Assembly (NCBI RefSeq): GCF_963666195.1
Contig: NZ_OY762653.1
Span: forward strand, 496,001 to 560,000
Direction: 5' to 3'
DNA: 64,000 nucleotides
From: Trichococcus shcherbakoviae
GTDB taxonomy: Bacteria > Bacillota > Bacilli > Lactobacillales > Aerococcaceae
Both the position numbers and the translations under genes were made by a program. Below are positions 16,709-29,150 of this stretch, one piece after another. Position 1 is the stretch's first letter. Every line of letters begins with the position of its first letter. The notes below the pieces were generated by a model, which worked only from the letters and a program-made list of their open reading frames with translations, was not told the DNA's origin and made no database searches.

Positions 16709-19075
16709 TTACTTCTTTTTGCCTCGTTCTTTTTTCCCTTTGGCTTTTTTGCCTGGACGGGAATAGAACGGCTCTTTTCCTTTTTCGGTCTTTTTGCGCT
16801 GTCCGCTGTCGCGCTCGGATTGCCGAGGATTCCGTTTTTTGCCCTTCGGAATCTTCGAACGGATCTGTTTGACCAGATCCAGGTCGCTCTGGCTCTGGGC
16901 CTTTTCCTTGTCGATGACAAGTGAGAAGTCGATTTCACGCGTGACAGGATCGGATTTTTCTACTTTGATTTTGACTTTTTGGCCGATACGGTAAATGACG
17001 CCGGTTCGTTCGCCCATCAAAAGCAGATGGCTTTCGATGTAGTTGAAATAATCTTCAGTCATTTTCGAGATATGCACGAGGCCTTCCACCGTGTTAGGCA
17101 ACTGTACAAAGATGCCGAATTTCGTGACGGAACTGATGACGCCTTCGAACTCTTGGCCGACTTTGTCCATCATGAACTCTGCCTTCTTGAGCGATTCGGT
17201 TTCGCGTTCCGCATCAACCGAGCGGCGTTCCATCTGCGAACTCTGAACGGCGATATCAGGCAATTGCCCTTTCCATTTTTCAACCACCTTTGGTTCAACG
17301 ATGCCTTTTCCATACGTGCGGATCAGGCGGTGGACGATCAAGTCGGGGTACCTTCTGATCGGTGAAGTGAAATGGGTATAATCTTTCGCAGCCAAGCCAT
17401 AGTGGCCGACCGGTACTGCATCATATTTTGCTTGCTGCATGCTGCGCAACAGCGTGGTCGAAACAACAGCTTCGTATGGTTCATCCTTGACTTTCGCCAA
17501 AACGGCCTGCAGTTGCTTAGGTTTGACATTTTCATGCGTTCCGCTCACCAGAATTCCGAAAGTCGTCACGAATTCCAGGAAGCGCATCATTTTAGTCGGA
17601 TCCGGTTGATCATGGATCCGGTAGATGAACGGCAAATTCGCCTTCGTGAAATGATGGGCGATAGTCTCGTTCGCGCTCAACATGAAGGACTCGATGAGGC
17701 GCTCGCCGACACCGCGATCCGTCACATAGATGTCCAACGGGTGGCCATTTTCGTCCACGATGATTTTCGCTTCATCGGATTCGAAATCGATGGCGCCGCG
17801 TTTTTGGCGTTTCTTCAGGAGGATCTCATGAAGGATGGCCATTTCTTCGAACATTGGCACAAAATCGCTGTATTTTTCGCGCAGTTTCTTGTCGTGGTCA
17901 GTCAAAATCGCATTGACATCGGAATAGGTCATCCGTTGTTTGGACTCGATGATGCTCGGGAAAATATCATAGGCGACCACTTCCCCATCCGCATCCAATT
18001 CCATTTCACAAGACATCGTCAAACGGTCTTCATGCGGCAACAAGGAACAGATGCCGTTGGATAATTTCTGAGGCAACATCGGCACGACACGGTCCGTCAA
18101 ATAGACACTGGTGCCGCGTTCATAGGCTTCGCGATCGATTGGGGAATTCTCAGTCACATAAAAGGAAACATCCGCGATGTGCACGCCCAGCAGATAATTG
18201 CCATTATCTAGTTTCTTCAAGGAAATCGCATCATCCAAGTCTTTGGCGTCAGCACCATCGATCGTGACGATCTGTTCCGAACGCAAATCCCGTCTGCCTT
18301 CCAACGCCTCGGCAGGAATCTCCAATGGAATGCTTTCAGCTTGAGCCAACACATCTTCCGGGAATTCGGAAGGAATGCCGAACTTATAGAGAATGGCAAG
18401 AATATCAACGCCCGGTGCATCCTTGTGGCCAATTTCTTTCGTGACCAGCCCTTCCATCTTGACTGGATTCTGCGGTGTAGGGTAGCTAGTGATTTCCACC
18501 AGGCAGACACTGCCTTCAACCGGATGTATGCCTTCCGGTTTGATGTAGACAACGATACTGTTGATTTTCGTGTCCCGCGGAACAACGAATCCCAAAAAGC
18601 CGGTTTCTTCACGGCGATCGGAATCGTAAGGCACAAATTCACCGACGACTTGATTCGATTTGCGCGTCAAAACAGCCGTTACTTCAGCTTCGACTCCTTT
18701 GTCATTCCAAGGCTCCGCTTCTCGGGTGATCTTCAACTCGACCGTATCGCCGTCCATCGCGCTGCCTGTTTTGCCGCGCGGGACAAAGAGGTCACTTTCG
18801 TTCGGATCGACCGTCACAAAGCCGAATCCGCGGTCGTTGCTGCGGAAAGTCCCCGTCAAAGTGGCGCCTTGCACCTTCAGACGGAATTGCCCGGTCTTGT
18901 TCAGCAACAGGATACCTCTTTCCTCCAATTGCGCAAAAACTTTGACCAATGCTTTGAATTCTTCGGAATCGGTGTAGCCCAACGCTTCACTTACTTCCTT
19001 CAATGTCATGCTCTTTCCGGCATGCTCCTGAAAATAGGCTAGAACGTCAATTTGGATCTGATCTATCTTTCTCAT
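16709..19075 (-). CDS. rnr: Ribonuclease R
   Basis: A 788-residue 3'-5' exoribonuclease of the RNB family that degrades structured RNA and acts with tmRNA-SmpB on the messages of stalled ribosomes. Domains in order: N-terminal winged helix, two cold-shock domains (for example GFVTVDPNESDLFVP), the RNB catalytic domain with DAKDLDDAISL and its metal-binding aspartates, an S1 domain (EFEGVISSVTKFGIFVQLP), and a lysine-rich tail. It sits two bases after the esterase gene, so the two are cotranscribed. Confidence 0.97.
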   Translation of the reverse strand: MRKIDQIQIDVLAYFQEHAGKSMTLKEVSEALGYTDSEEFKALVKVFAQLEERGILLLNKTGQFRLKVQGATLTGTFRSNDRGFGFVTVDPNESDLFVPRGKTGSAMDGDTVELKITREAEPWNDKGVEAEVTAVLTRKSNQVVGEFVPYDSDRREETGFLGFVVPRDTKINSIVVYIKPEGIHPVEGSVCLVEITSYPTPQNPVKMEGLVTKEIGHKDAPGVDILAILYKFGIPSEFPEDVLAQAESIPLEIPAEALEGRRDLRSEQIVTIDGADAKDLDDAISLKKLDNGNYLLGVHIADVSFYVTENSPIDREAYERGTSVYLTDRVVPMLPQKLSNGICSLLPHEDRLTMSCEMELDADGEVVAYDIFPSIIESKQRMTYSDVNAILTDHDKKLREKYSDFVPMFEEMAILHEILLKKRQKRGAIDFESDEAKIIVDENGHPLDIYVTDRGVGERLIESFMLSANETIAHHFTKANLPFIYRIHDQPDPTKMMRFLEFVTTFGILVSGTHENVKPKQLQAVLAKVKDEPYEAVVSTTLLRSMQQAKYDAVPVGHYGLAAKDYTHFTSPIRRYPDLIVHRLIRTYGKGIVEPKVVEKWKGQLPDIAVQSSQMERRSVDAERETESLKKAEFMMDKVGQEFEGVISSVTKFGIFVQLPNTVEGLVHISKMTEDYFNYIESHLLLMGERTGVIYRIGQKVKIKVEKSDPVTREIDFSLVIDKEKAQSQSDLDLVKQIRSKIPKGKKRNPRQSERDSGQRKKTEKGKEPFYSRPGKKAKGKKERGKKK

Positions 19076-19077
19076 AC

Positions 19078-19836
19078 TTATCCCTCATTCCAATTTAGTC
19101 GGTTCAAAAATGCCAATACTGTTTCTTCAAATATGTTTCTGTCTTTCCCAACGGTGATGACATGCGTTGCTTCCGGGAAAAAATGATAATCCACTTCAGC
19201 ATCCACGAGGCTATCCGCCAACAACTTCCCGCAGTCGGCGCTGATCATTTCATCCTTGCCGGACTGCGCGATGTAATAGGGGACGGTGATGTCAGCCAGA
19301 TTCGCCTTAATCAGTTCCGTAAAGGCATCAATTTGGGCAAGCTGGGCACTCAATTTTGGCTTCATCAACGCCAGTTCGTGTTCGATTTCCAGATTTGCCA
19401 TGCCGAGTTTCTTCTTCGAAAGCTTGGCGAAATGCATAAAACTGATCGGCACCCGCGATTCCCCAAAGCTGATGATTGGTGAGTTGAAGGAGCCTCCACC
19501 GATGAATCCTCCCGTTTCGATGGCCCTTGTCGCCATAATGCCGCCCATTGACAACCCGAATACGGCAAGCTGATTGTAGCCCTTTTCCATCAGTTCATCT
19601 TTTGCACGCATGGCATCAGCGAACCAGACAGCCGGGCCTCCCAAATCAAGAATGTCCTCAAACCGGCCGGTCGCATGCCCCGTAAAATTCGGTGCATATA
19701 CAGTATACCCGTTCCGTTCCAAAAAGCGTCCCAACAAACGCACATCATTTGCGCTTCCGGTGTAGGCATGCAGCAAAAGGACGGCGCGCGGGCCAGCTTC
19801 GAAGAAAAAGGGTTCTGGTAAATTGATTGCTTTCAT
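19078..19836 (-). CDS. est: Carboxylesterase, alpha/beta hydrolase
   Basis: A 252-residue alpha/beta hydrolase of the Est30-type carboxylesterase family. It shows the nucleophile elbow GLSMGG, an HAYTG oxyanion segment near residue 23 and the late ATHVITVGKDR histidine motif; an acidic residue in SGKDEMISAD completes the triad. This gene between secG and rnr is the classic Firmicute order; the physiological substrate is not known. GGGAGG precedes the ATG, and a promoter candidate (TTAGGA-18-TAAAAT) lies at about 19866-19895. Confidence 0.92.
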   Translation of the reverse strand: MKAINLPEPFFFEAGPRAVLLLHAYTGSANDVRLLGRFLERNGYTVYAPNFTGHATGRFEDILDLGGPAVWFADAMRAKDELMEKGYNQLAVFGLSMGGIMATRAIETGGFIGGGSFNSPIISFGESRVPISFMHFAKLSKKKLGMANLEIEHELALMKPKLSAQLAQIDAFTELIKANLADITVPYYIAQSGKDEMISADCGKLLADSLVDAEVDYHFFPEATHVITVGKDRNIFEETVLAFLNRLNWNEG

Positions 19837-19975
19837 AAAATTCCTCCCAACTCGTTCATCTTCATTTTACTGTATTTACAGCTTTTTTCCTAATATATCA
19901 GATATTTGCGGACGAAATTTTTCAGCAATTCATAAGCTGTGTCGCCTAGTTTAGGCGAGCATCCTTTTCAGGCGA

Positions 19976-20011
19976 AAAAAAAGCAGAACCCGGTAATGTG
20001 GTTTCTGCCTG
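19976..20011 (-). terminator. Terminator of secG
   Basis: GCAGAA-CC pairs with GG-TTCTGC around an eight-base loop, followed by nine Ts on the minus strand. Confidence 0.8.
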
Positions 20012-20017
20012 CAATAG

Positions 20018-20257
20018 TTAATTTGAGGATAGATAGGTTAAAGCCAAGGCGATCAGGATGAACAATGCTCCCAGAACGACTGTGATCTGACGCAATACCG
20101 CTTCAAAGCCTCTTGCCTTTTGTTTGCCGAATAATTGCTCCGCTCCACCTGTAAGTGTGCTGGCTGCATTGGTTTTTGATGGCTGCATCAGCACAACAAT
20201 GATCAACAGCACAGAAACAACCAACAGGGCCGTTAATAGTACATCGTATAATGACAA
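20018..20257 (-). CDS. secG: Preprotein translocase subunit SecG
   Basis: A 79-residue SecG, the small two-helix subunit of the SecYEG channel. The first helix is YDVLLTALLVVSVLLIIVVL and the second VVLGALFILIALALTYL; the QPSKTNAASTLTGGAEQLFG linker is the family signature. The start is a TTG at 20257 with GGGAGG seven bases upstream; the in-frame sequence before it runs through the ribosome-binding site. Confidence 0.92.
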   Translation of the reverse strand: MSLYDVLLTALLVVSVLLIIVVLMQPSKTNAASTLTGGAEQLFGKQKARGFEAVLRQITVVLGALFILIALALTYLSSN

Positions 20258-20336
20258 ATGATGGACCTCCCTATAATAATTTTCTACTACTAACTTTAGC
20301 ACAAACTATAGGGTTTTGCTAGCAATTTCCGAAAAG

Positions 20337-20388
20337 AAAAGCGCCCGGATCCGCTCACCTCCACTGGAGGTGACAGTCCGAACGCTTT
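20337..20388 (-). terminator. Terminator downstream of serA
   Basis: A long stem (AAAGCG...GGA...CACCTCC with GGAGGTG...TCC...CGCTTT) closes on a tiny loop and is followed by a T-rich tract on the minus strand. It lies about 130 bases past the serA stop, with the long palindrome at 20410-20508 between. Confidence 0.75.
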
Positions 20389-20409
20389 CGCACTCTTTAA
20401 ACGTGTTCT

Positions 20410-20508
20410 GGATCCCAGAAATCTGTGCCTAAGCTGACTACCACACACGGACAAAAAGCGTCCGCTTTGTGTTAGTCCTCTTAGTGCTCGATTTCTGACC
20501 CGGGATCC
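20410..20508. repeat. 99-bp interrupted palindrome after serA
   Basis: A long rod-like inverted repeat in which segments pair in order: GGATCC, CAGAAATC/GATTTCTG, CTAAG/CTTAG, GACTA/TAGTC, CACA/TGTG, GGAC/GTCC. It begins 12 bases after the serA stop, so it would be a stable hairpin in the 3' untranslated region of serCA mRNA, or a mobile palindrome. See the similar object at 46841-46954. Confidence 0.8.
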
Positions 20509-20519
20509 ATCACACTCTC

Positions 20520-21689
20520 TTATCTTCTGATGACGCGGACGTTTACGATGCCGTCGATTTTTTTGAAATTTTCAACGACTTCAGCAAGTACTGCTTCTTC
20601 TGTTTCGGCGATATCGATGACAGTGTAGGCATAATTGCCACGGCTGCGGTTCAGGATATCTTCGATGTTGATGAAGTACTTAGCCAACCCGGAAGAAATC
20701 TGGCCGACCATGTTCGGGATGTTCTTGTTGATGATCGTCAAACGGATCGGTGATTGCATCGCGATATCGACTCCCGGGAAGTTCACGGAATTCACAATAT
20801 TCCCTGTTTCCAGGAAGTATTTCAATGTTTGGGCTGCCATGATTGCGCAGTTCACTTCAGCTTCTTCAGTGGAAGCTCCCAAGTGAGGCATTACAATGAT
20901 AGCATCGTTGTGAAGCAAAGCTTCGTCAGCGAAATCCGTTACGTATTTGCGGATGCTCTTTTCTTTCAACGCTGCCAGCATATCAGCCGTGTTGACCAAT
21001 TCGCCGCGGGCAAAGTTCAAAAGAACAGCATTATCTTTCATTTGAGCCAGGAATGCAGCGTCAACCATGCCTTTTGTTTCGGCATTGACTGGTACGTGAA
21101 TGGAAATGTAGTCCGCTTTAGCTAATACTTCAGCGATTGAAGCAGCTTTTTGGACACGACGATTGATGTTCCATGCAGTTTCCACGGAAACATATGGGTC
21201 ATAACCGATGACTTCCATGCCTAAACGGAAGCCGTCATTGGCCAACATAGCGCCGATAGCTCCCAAGCCGATGACACCCAATGTTTTTCCGGATATTTCT
21301 GTCCCCGCGAATTGGCTTTTGCCTTTTTCGACTTGTTTCTCGACATCGTCACCGCTTAATGTTTGGACCCATTCCATTCCTTCTTTGATCGGACGGGCAG
21401 CCATGATCATAGCAGCCAAAACAAGTTCTTTGACCGCATTGGCATTCGCGCCAGGCGTGTTGAAGACAACAACGCCTGCTTCGGAGCATTCTTCAACGGG
21501 TACGTTGTTGACGCCGGCGCCGGCACGGGCAATAGCTTTCAAACTTTCAGGAAATTCCATGCCATGCAGTTTTTCGCTGCGCAGGATGATACCGTCAGGG
21601 CTTGCGCCTGAGTTAAGGACGAATTGATCTGCATTCAGTAAATTTAAGCCTTCTGGGGCAATCGCATTGTAAGTTTTAATCTCGAACAT
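20520..21689 (-). CDS. serA: D-3-phosphoglycerate dehydrogenase
   Basis: A 389-residue NAD-dependent dehydrogenase oxidising 3-phosphoglycerate to phosphohydroxypyruvate, the first step of serine synthesis. The Rossmann loop GVIGLGAIGA, the catalytic region (NFARGELVNT, MPHLGASTEEAE) and a C-terminal ACT domain (about 315-389, INKNIPNMVGQI) are seen, so serine feedback is possible. The start shares one base with the serC stop (TAATG), implying coupling. Confidence 0.96.
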   Translation of the reverse strand: MFEIKTYNAIAPEGLNLLNADQFVLNSGASPDGIILRSEKLHGMEFPESLKAIARAGAGVNNVPVEECSEAGVVVFNTPGANANAVKELVLAAMIMAARPIKEGMEWVQTLSGDDVEKQVEKGKSQFAGTEISGKTLGVIGLGAIGAMLANDGFRLGMEVIGYDPYVSVETAWNINRRVQKAASIAEVLAKADYISIHVPVNAETKGMVDAAFLAQMKDNAVLLNFARGELVNTADMLAALKEKSIRKYVTDFADEALLHNDAIIVMPHLGASTEEAEVNCAIMAAQTLKYFLETGNIVNSVNFPGVDIAMQSPIRLTIINKNIPNMVGQISSGLAKYFINIEDILNRSRGNYAYTVIDIAETEEAVLAEVVENFKKIDGIVNVRVIRR

Positions 21690-22774
21690 TATTTGAATTT
21701 CCCTTCTTTAGCTTCAAAAGCTTTCATAAATTCTGTTAATTCTTTAACGCCTTCATAAGGGAATGCATTGTAGATACTTGCGCGCATACCGCCAACGGAA
21801 CGGTGGCCTTTCAAGTTCAGGAAGCCCAAAGCTGTAGCTTCTTTGACGAACTTCGCATCCAAGTCTTTGTTTCCGGTAACGAATGGGATATTCGTCAATG
21901 AACGGGAATTGACTGCAACTGGAGAAGAGAACAAGTCTGATTCTTCGATTGTGCGGTACAGTAAGCCCGCTTTTTCTTCGTTCATTTTCACCATAGCTTC
22001 AACGCCGCCCAAGTCCTTCAACCATTCGAAGACTAATTTAGCTACATAGATGGAGAAGCTTGGTGGTGTATTGTATAACGAATCATTTTTGATGTGTGTA
22101 CGGTAATCAAGCATGCTTGGTAATTTATTCTCAGTCTGGATCAGATCTTCTTTCACGATCACGATCGTCAATCCTGCAGGCCCGATATTTTTTTGTGCGC
22201 CAGCATAGATCAAACCGAAGTCATTGACATCGTAACGGTTGGACAGAATGTTGGAAGACATATCGGCAACGATCGGTGCATTCACGAAACGAGGGATCGT
22301 TTGGAAAGCTGTACCTTCGATTGTGTTGTTTGTTGTGATGTGGATGTAATCGTAGGCTTCGTCTGTTTCCGGAATTTCAGGAATGTAAGTGAAATTATCC
22401 TCTTCGGAACTAGCCAATACTTCCATATTCGGTACTTTTAAGATTTTAGCTTCAGAGATGGCTTTCTTAGCCCATGATCCGGAGTTGATGTAACCGACTT
22501 TGCCGCCTTTCCCAAGATTCATCGGAATCATGGAGAACTGCAGGCTTGCGCCACCTTGCAAGAACAAGACTTTATAGCCTTCAGGGATATTCATCAATTC
22601 CCGTAATAATTGCTCTGCGTCTGAAATGATCTCTTCGAACAAGGAGGAGCGGTGACTCATCTCCATAACTGACATGCCACTATCTCTGTAGGATAGCATT
22701 TCACTCTGTACTTTCTCTAAGACTGATTCTGGTAGTATTGCTGGACCAGCGGAAAAATTTCTTGCTCTTTTCAT
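21689..22774 (-). CDS. serC: Phosphoserine aminotransferase
   Basis: A 361-residue class V PLP aminotransferase that converts phosphohydroxypyruvate and glutamate to phosphoserine. Signatures include [14 protein letters not shown] at the N terminus, [16 protein letters not shown], the PLP lysine in [12 protein letters not shown] and the late [13 protein letters not shown]. It is the first gene of serCA; no phosphoserine phosphatase is nearby. AAAAGG precedes the ATG, and an extended -10 promoter lies at 22832-22840. Confidence 0.96.
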   Translation of the reverse strand: MKRARNFSAGPAILPESVLEKVQSEMLSYRDSGMSVMEMSHRSSLFEEIISDAEQLLRELMNIPEGYKVLFLQGGASLQFSMIPMNLGKGGKVGYINSGSWAKKAISEAKILKVPNMEVLASSEEDNFTYIPEIPETDEAYDYIHITTNNTIEGTAFQTIPRFVNAPIVADMSSNILSNRYDVNDFGLIYAGAQKNIGPAGLTIVIVKEDLIQTENKLPSMLDYRTHIKNDSLYNTPPSFSIYVAKLVFEWLKDLGGVEAMVKMNEEKAGLLYRTIEESDLFSSPVAVNSRSLTNIPFVTGNKDLDAKFVKEATALGFLNLKGHRSVGGMRASIYNAFPYEGVKELTEFMKAFEAKEGKFK

Positions 22775-22831
22775 CCTTTTGTCTCCCCCTTATCAATTGT
22801 CCTCATTATTTATTAATAATAATTTAATCTT

Positions 22832-22840
22832 ATTATAGCA
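22832..22840 (-). promoter_or_regulatory. Extended -10 promoter of serCA
   Basis: The minus strand reads TGCTATAAT with a weak -35. The leader of about 50 bases shows no T-box. Confidence 0.55.
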
Positions 22841-22984
22841 GATTACACGGCGAAAGGAAGCGAAAATGCCTATTTCCCGAAAATAATTACATGCGGATGT
22901 TAGGAACAAACCTCATAATTATGATTATATCGGAACTCAAAACAAGTTTTTCGACCTAAAACCGAACATTAAAGGATTAGACAA

Positions 22985-23022
22985 CAAAAAAAGTCCGGCG
23001 TTCCAAGCGCCGGACTTTTTCT
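22985..23022. terminator. Terminator of the glycolytic operon (after eno)
   Basis: AAAAAGTCCGGCG pairs perfectly with CGCCGGACTTTTT. Two further hairpins (CCATCTGG/CCAGATG and GAAGACAG/CTGTCTTC) stand between it and the eno stop, making three in a row over about 110 bases. The rest of the 22841-22984 interval shows no gene. Confidence 0.88.
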
Positions 23023-23098
23023 CGCATCTGGTTGTCCCAGATGGTCTTTATGTGAAGACAGTGTTCCAAGCAGCTGTCTTCCTGTTAATTAATTAAAA

Positions 23099-24427
<1,329 letters not shown>

Positions 24428-24494
24428 TTACTTGTGTTACCAAGTATCATTTTAGACAATTTTCTTACTTTATGCAATAGCTGAAGCGTTTTGC

Positions 24495-26026
24495 TTACGC
24501 TTTAACGATCAGCGATTCGCCTGTCATTTCTGCTGGTTTTTCTACGTTCAATAAATCAAGCATAGTTGGAGCAACATCGGCCAATTTGCCGTCTGTGCGC
24601 AACGTGACGCCTTTTTTCGTTACGATTACCGGAACCGGCACGGTTGTGTGCGCAGTATGCGGCTGTCCGTCTTCAGTGGACATAGTGTCCGCGTTACCGT
24701 GGTCAGCGAAAATGATGGCATAGCCACCTTTTGCATGGATAGCATCAACGACTGCGCCCAGGTTCTCATCTACCGCTTCGATCGCTTTGATTGTAGGTTT
24801 CAACATGCCTGAATGGCCGACCATGTCAGGGTTCGCAAAGTTAAGGATGATGGCGTCGTATTTGTCGTCATTAATCTCTTTCACTAATGCTTCGCCCACT
24901 TCATAAGCGCTCATTTCAGGTTTCAAATCATAGGTTGCAACTTTCGGTGAAGGGATCAGGATGCGTCCTTCGCCTTCGAAAGGCTCGTGACGTCCGCCGT
25001 TCATGAAGAAAGTTACATGCGGATATTTTTCGGTTTCAGCGATACGCAATTGTGTAAGTTTATGTTGCGCCAGAACTTCACCCAGAACGTTTGTCATCGG
25101 GATAGGCTTGAAGGCGATATCCGCGATTACAGTATCTTGGTAAGAAGTCATCGTCACAAATTTCACGTTTTTAGCGCGTTCCCCGCGTTCGAAGTTCGTC
25201 CATTCTTCGTTAGTGAAGGCATTTGAAAGTTGGATTGCACGGTCAGGACGGAAGTTGAAGAAAATGATCGCGTCATTGTCTTGCAATGGCCCAACTGGTT
25301 TGCCATCTTTAACGATGACAGTCGGCAAGACGAATTCATCCGTTTTACCATCTGCATAGCTTGCTTCTACAACAGCTTGTGCAGATTCAAATTTTTCGCC
25401 TTCGCCGTGTGCGATGGCGTTGTATGCCAATTCCACACGTTCCCAACGGTTGTCACGGTCCATAGCGTAGTAACGACCTGAAACAGTCGCGATTTCGCCC
25501 AGCCCGATTTCTTCCATCGCTTTTTCCACTGTTTCGATGTAGCCTGGTGCAGCGTGCGGATCCACGTCGCGGCCATCAAGGAAAGCATGCAGATAAAGTT
25601 TTTTGACGCCTTTTTCTTTTGCACTCTTGATCAATGCAATGATATGGTTGATGTGACTGTGCACACCACCATCAGAAAGCAGACCGAAAAGGTGCAAAGC
25701 AGAATCATTTTCGGTGGTGTGATCGTAAGCACCTACAAGCGCTTCGTTCGTCAAGAATTCACCATCGATGATGGCTTTGTCGATTCTGGTCAAACTTTGG
25801 TAGACAACTCGTCCGGCACCAATGTTTGTATGCCCTACTTCGGAATTACCCATTTGACCTTCAGGCAGTCCAACAGCAAATCCGGAAGCCAGCATCGTTG
25901 CATGCGGAAAATTGTTCCAATAACGGTCAAAGTTCGGTTTCTTCGCTAGCTTAACCGCGTTGCCCATCATTTCGTTTCTCCAGCCGAAACCGTCTAAAAT
26001 AATTATTGCTACCGGTGTTTTACTCA

Positions 26027-26027
<1 letters not shown>
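24495..26027 (-). CDS. gpmI: 2,3-bisphosphoglycerate-independent phosphoglycerate mutase
   Basis: A 510-residue manganese-dependent mutase interconverting 3- and 2-phosphoglycerate through a phosphoserine. The alkaline-phosphatase-type metal sites appear as ILDGFGWR, the phosphorylated serine in [16 protein letters not shown], and [10 protein letters not shown]. Its start shares one base with the tpiA stop (TAATG). Confidence 0.98.
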
Positions 26028-26794
<767 letters not shown>

Positions 26795-26808
26795 TTAAGA
26801 TAGGTTGC

Positions 26809-27999
26809 TTATTTGTCAGAAATTGATGCTACACCTGGTAATTCTTTGCCTTCTAGGTATTCCAATGATGCTCCGCCACCTGTTGAGATGTGCGTGAAGT
26901 CATCAGCAAAGCCTAATTGCATAGCAGCTGCAGCTGAGTCTCCGCCGCCGATGATTGTTACAGCATCGCTTAATTTAGCGATCGCTTCGCAGACACCGAT
27001 TGTTCCTTGAGCAAAGTTAGATAATTCGAACACGCCCATAGGTCCGTTCCATACGACAGTTTTCGCGCCTTCAAGCTCTTTAGTGAACAATTCGATGGAA
27101 GCAGGTCCGATATCCAATGCCATTTGATCAGCAGGGAATGCTTCGTTTTTAGCGATTGTGATTTCTCCATCGTTGCCGAATTCATGAGCCATTTTAGCAT
27201 CGATAGGCAAGATCAATTTGTCGCCAGCGCTCTCCAACAATTCTTTAGCCAATTCAACTTTATCAGCTTCCAATAAGGATTTACCGATTTCCAAGCCTTG
27301 TGCTTTCATGAATGTGTAAGCCATGCCGCCGCCGATAAGTACTTTGTCGGCTTTGTTCAATAAGTGTTTGATAACACCGATTTTGTCGCTTACTTTTGCT
27401 CCGCCAAGGATAGCTACGAATGGACGGACAGGCTCGTCAACAGCTCCGCCGATGAACTTGATTTCTTTCTCCATCAAGAATCCAGCTGCACTTTCAAGGT
27501 TAGAAGCGATTCCGACGTTGGAAGCATGTGCACGGTGAGCCGTACCGAATGCATCGTTTACGAATAGGTCGCCCAGGCTAGCCCAGTATTTACCCAATTC
27601 AGGATCGTTTTTGCTTTCTTTTTTGCCGTCAACATCTTCGAAACGAGTGTTTTCGAATACCAAAACATCTCCATCTTTCAAAGCTGCAACTGCTGCTTCC
27701 AAAGCTTCGCCGCGTGTTTCAGGAACGAAAGTGACTTCTTTGCCCAACAATTCAGCCAAACGATCAGCTACAGGCTTCAAGCTCAACTTCGCTTTGTCTT
27801 CTTCAGTTTTTACTTTTCCTAAGTGAGAGAAAAGGATGACTTTTGCGTTATTTTCGATCAAGTAGTTGATTGTAGGAAGAGCTTGAACGATACGGTTGTC
27901 GTTAGTGATTGCTCCATCTTTCATAGGAACATTGAAATCAGCACGAACCAATACTTTTTTTCCAGCTACATCTAAATCTGTTACAACTTTCTTTGTCAT
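26809..27999 (-). CDS. pgk: Phosphoglycerate kinase
   Basis: A 396-residue two-domain kinase that makes ATP from 1,3-bisphosphoglycerate. Signatures: [11 protein letters not shown] near residue 17, the substrate-binding histidine/arginine segment [13 protein letters not shown], and the nucleotide-binding [13 protein letters not shown] and [13 protein letters not shown] motifs. A hairpin in the 110-base gap upstream may cause partial termination or RNA processing between gap and pgk. Confidence 0.98.
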   Translation of the reverse strand: MTKKVVTDLDVAGKKVLVRADFNVPMKDGAITNDNRIVQALPTINYLIENNAKVILFSHLGKVKTEEDKAKLSLKPVADRLAELLGKEVTFVPETRGEALEAAVAALKDGDVLVFENTRFEDVDGKKESKNDPELGKYWASLGDLFVNDAFGTAHRAHASNVGIASNLESAAGFLMEKEIKFIGGAVDEPVRPFVAILGGAKVSDKIGVIKHLLNKADKVLIGGGMAYTFMKAQGLEIGKSLLEADKVELAKELLESAGDKLILPIDAKMAHEFGNDGEITIAKNEAFPADQMALDIGPASIELFTKELEGAKTVVWNGPMGVFELSNFAQGTIGVCEAIAKLSDAVTIIGGGDSAAAAMQLGFADDFTHISTGGGASLEYLEGKELPGVASISDK

Positions 28000-28032
28000 T
28001 ACGTCGCCTCCTGATATGTGTATCTACATAAG

Positions 28033-28065
28033 AAAAGCGAGGAAGCGCGTTGCCTCCCCGCTTTT
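28033..28065 (-). terminator. Hairpin between gap and pgk (partial terminator or processing site)
   Basis: AAAGCG-GGAGG pairs with TTCC-CGCTTT, followed by a T-rich stretch on the minus strand. It lies inside the operon, so it may let gap be made in excess over the genes after it. That reading is inference. Confidence 0.55.
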
Positions 28066-28109
28066 GTTATCTTCTACGATTCAGCTTTCAATAAATGAAA
28101 GACTTAATC

Positions 28110-29111
28110 TTATAAGCTAGCAAATTCTACTAAAGTACGTACTAATTGTGAAGCGTAAGACATTTCATTGTCGTACCAAGCAACAGTTTTAACTAATTGT
28201 TTGTCTCCAACTGTCATTACTTTAGTTTGTGTAGCATCGAATAAAGAACCGAAGTTGATTCCTACGATATCGCTTGAAACGATTTCGTCTTCAGTGTATC
28301 CGTAAGATTCGTTAGAAGCAGCTTTCATAGCAGCATTGATTTCTTCAACAGTTACAGTTTTTTCCAATACAGTCACTAATTCAGTCAATGAACCGGTAGG
28401 AACTGGAACACGTTGAGCAGCTCCATCTAATTTGCCTTTCAATTCAGGCAATACATCACCGATAGCTTTAGCAGCACCAGTTGTGTTAGGAACGATGTTT
28501 GCAGCTGCAGCACGCGCACGACGGAAGTCACCTTTAGGATGTGGAGCATCCAAAGTGTTTTGGTCGCCAGTGTAAGCGTGGATTGTAGTCATTAAGCCTT
28601 CAATGATTCCGTATTCGTCGTTCAATACTTTAGCCATTGGAGCCAAGCAGTTAGTTGTGCAAGATGCGCCTGAAACGATAACGTCTTCAGCATTTAATTC
28701 GTTATGGTTAACGTTATAAACGATTGTTTTAACGTCGCTGCCTGCTGGAGCAGACAATAGAACACGTTTAGCGCCTGCATCAACGTGAGCTTGAGCTCCT
28801 GCTTTGCTCATGAAGAATCCAGTACACTCTAATACGAACTCTACGCCAAGTTCTGCCCATGGAAGATCTGCTGGGTTACGTTGTGATAACACTTTGATGT
28901 CTTTTCCGTTTACAGTGAAGAATCCGTCATTAACTTCTACATCACCATTGAATCTGCCTTGAGTTGTATCATATTTCAATAAGTGAGCTAACATTTTAGC
29001 GTCAGTCAAGTCATTGATTGCTACAACTTCGATTCCTTCTACTTCTTGAATACGGCGGAATGCTAAACGTCCAATACGTCCAAAACCGTTAATACCAACT
29101 TTTACTGTCAT
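28110..29111 (-). CDS. gap: Glyceraldehyde-3-phosphate dehydrogenase, glycolytic
   Basis: A 333-residue type I GAPDH that oxidises glyceraldehyde 3-phosphate with NAD. The nucleotide loop [10 protein letters not shown], the catalytic cysteine C151 in [12 protein letters not shown] and [14 protein letters not shown] at the C terminus are all present. It lies directly after cggR, as in other Firmicutes, where CggR represses the cluster until fructose 1,6-bisphosphate rises. Confidence 0.98.
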   Translation of the reverse strand: MTVKVGINGFGRIGRLAFRRIQEVEGIEVVAINDLTDAKMLAHLLKYDTTQGRFNGDVEVNDGFFTVNGKDIKVLSQRNPADLPWAELGVEFVLECTGFFMSKAGAQAHVDAGAKRVLLSAPAGSDVKTIVYNVNHNELNAEDVIVSGASCTTNCLAPMAKVLNDEYGIIEGLMTTIHAYTGDQNTLDAPHPKGDFRRARAAAANIVPNTTGAAKAIGDVLPELKGKLDGAAQRVPVPTGSLTELVTVLEKTVTVEEINAAMKAASNESYGYTEDEIVSSDIVGINFGSLFDATQTKVMTVGDKQLVKTVAWYDNEMSYASQLVRTLVEFASL

Positions 29112-29150
29112 ACTGAGATTTCCTCCTTAGGATAAGTCAAAATTTTTATT

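Noticed and set aside
16709-16938. Short overlapping frame at the 3' end of rnr
   Set aside because: It is an out-of-frame reading of the lysine-rich rnr tail.
22775-22985. T-box or serine-responsive riboswitch before serC
   Set aside because: No T-box sequence (TGGNACCGCG type) or terminator is present in the short leader.
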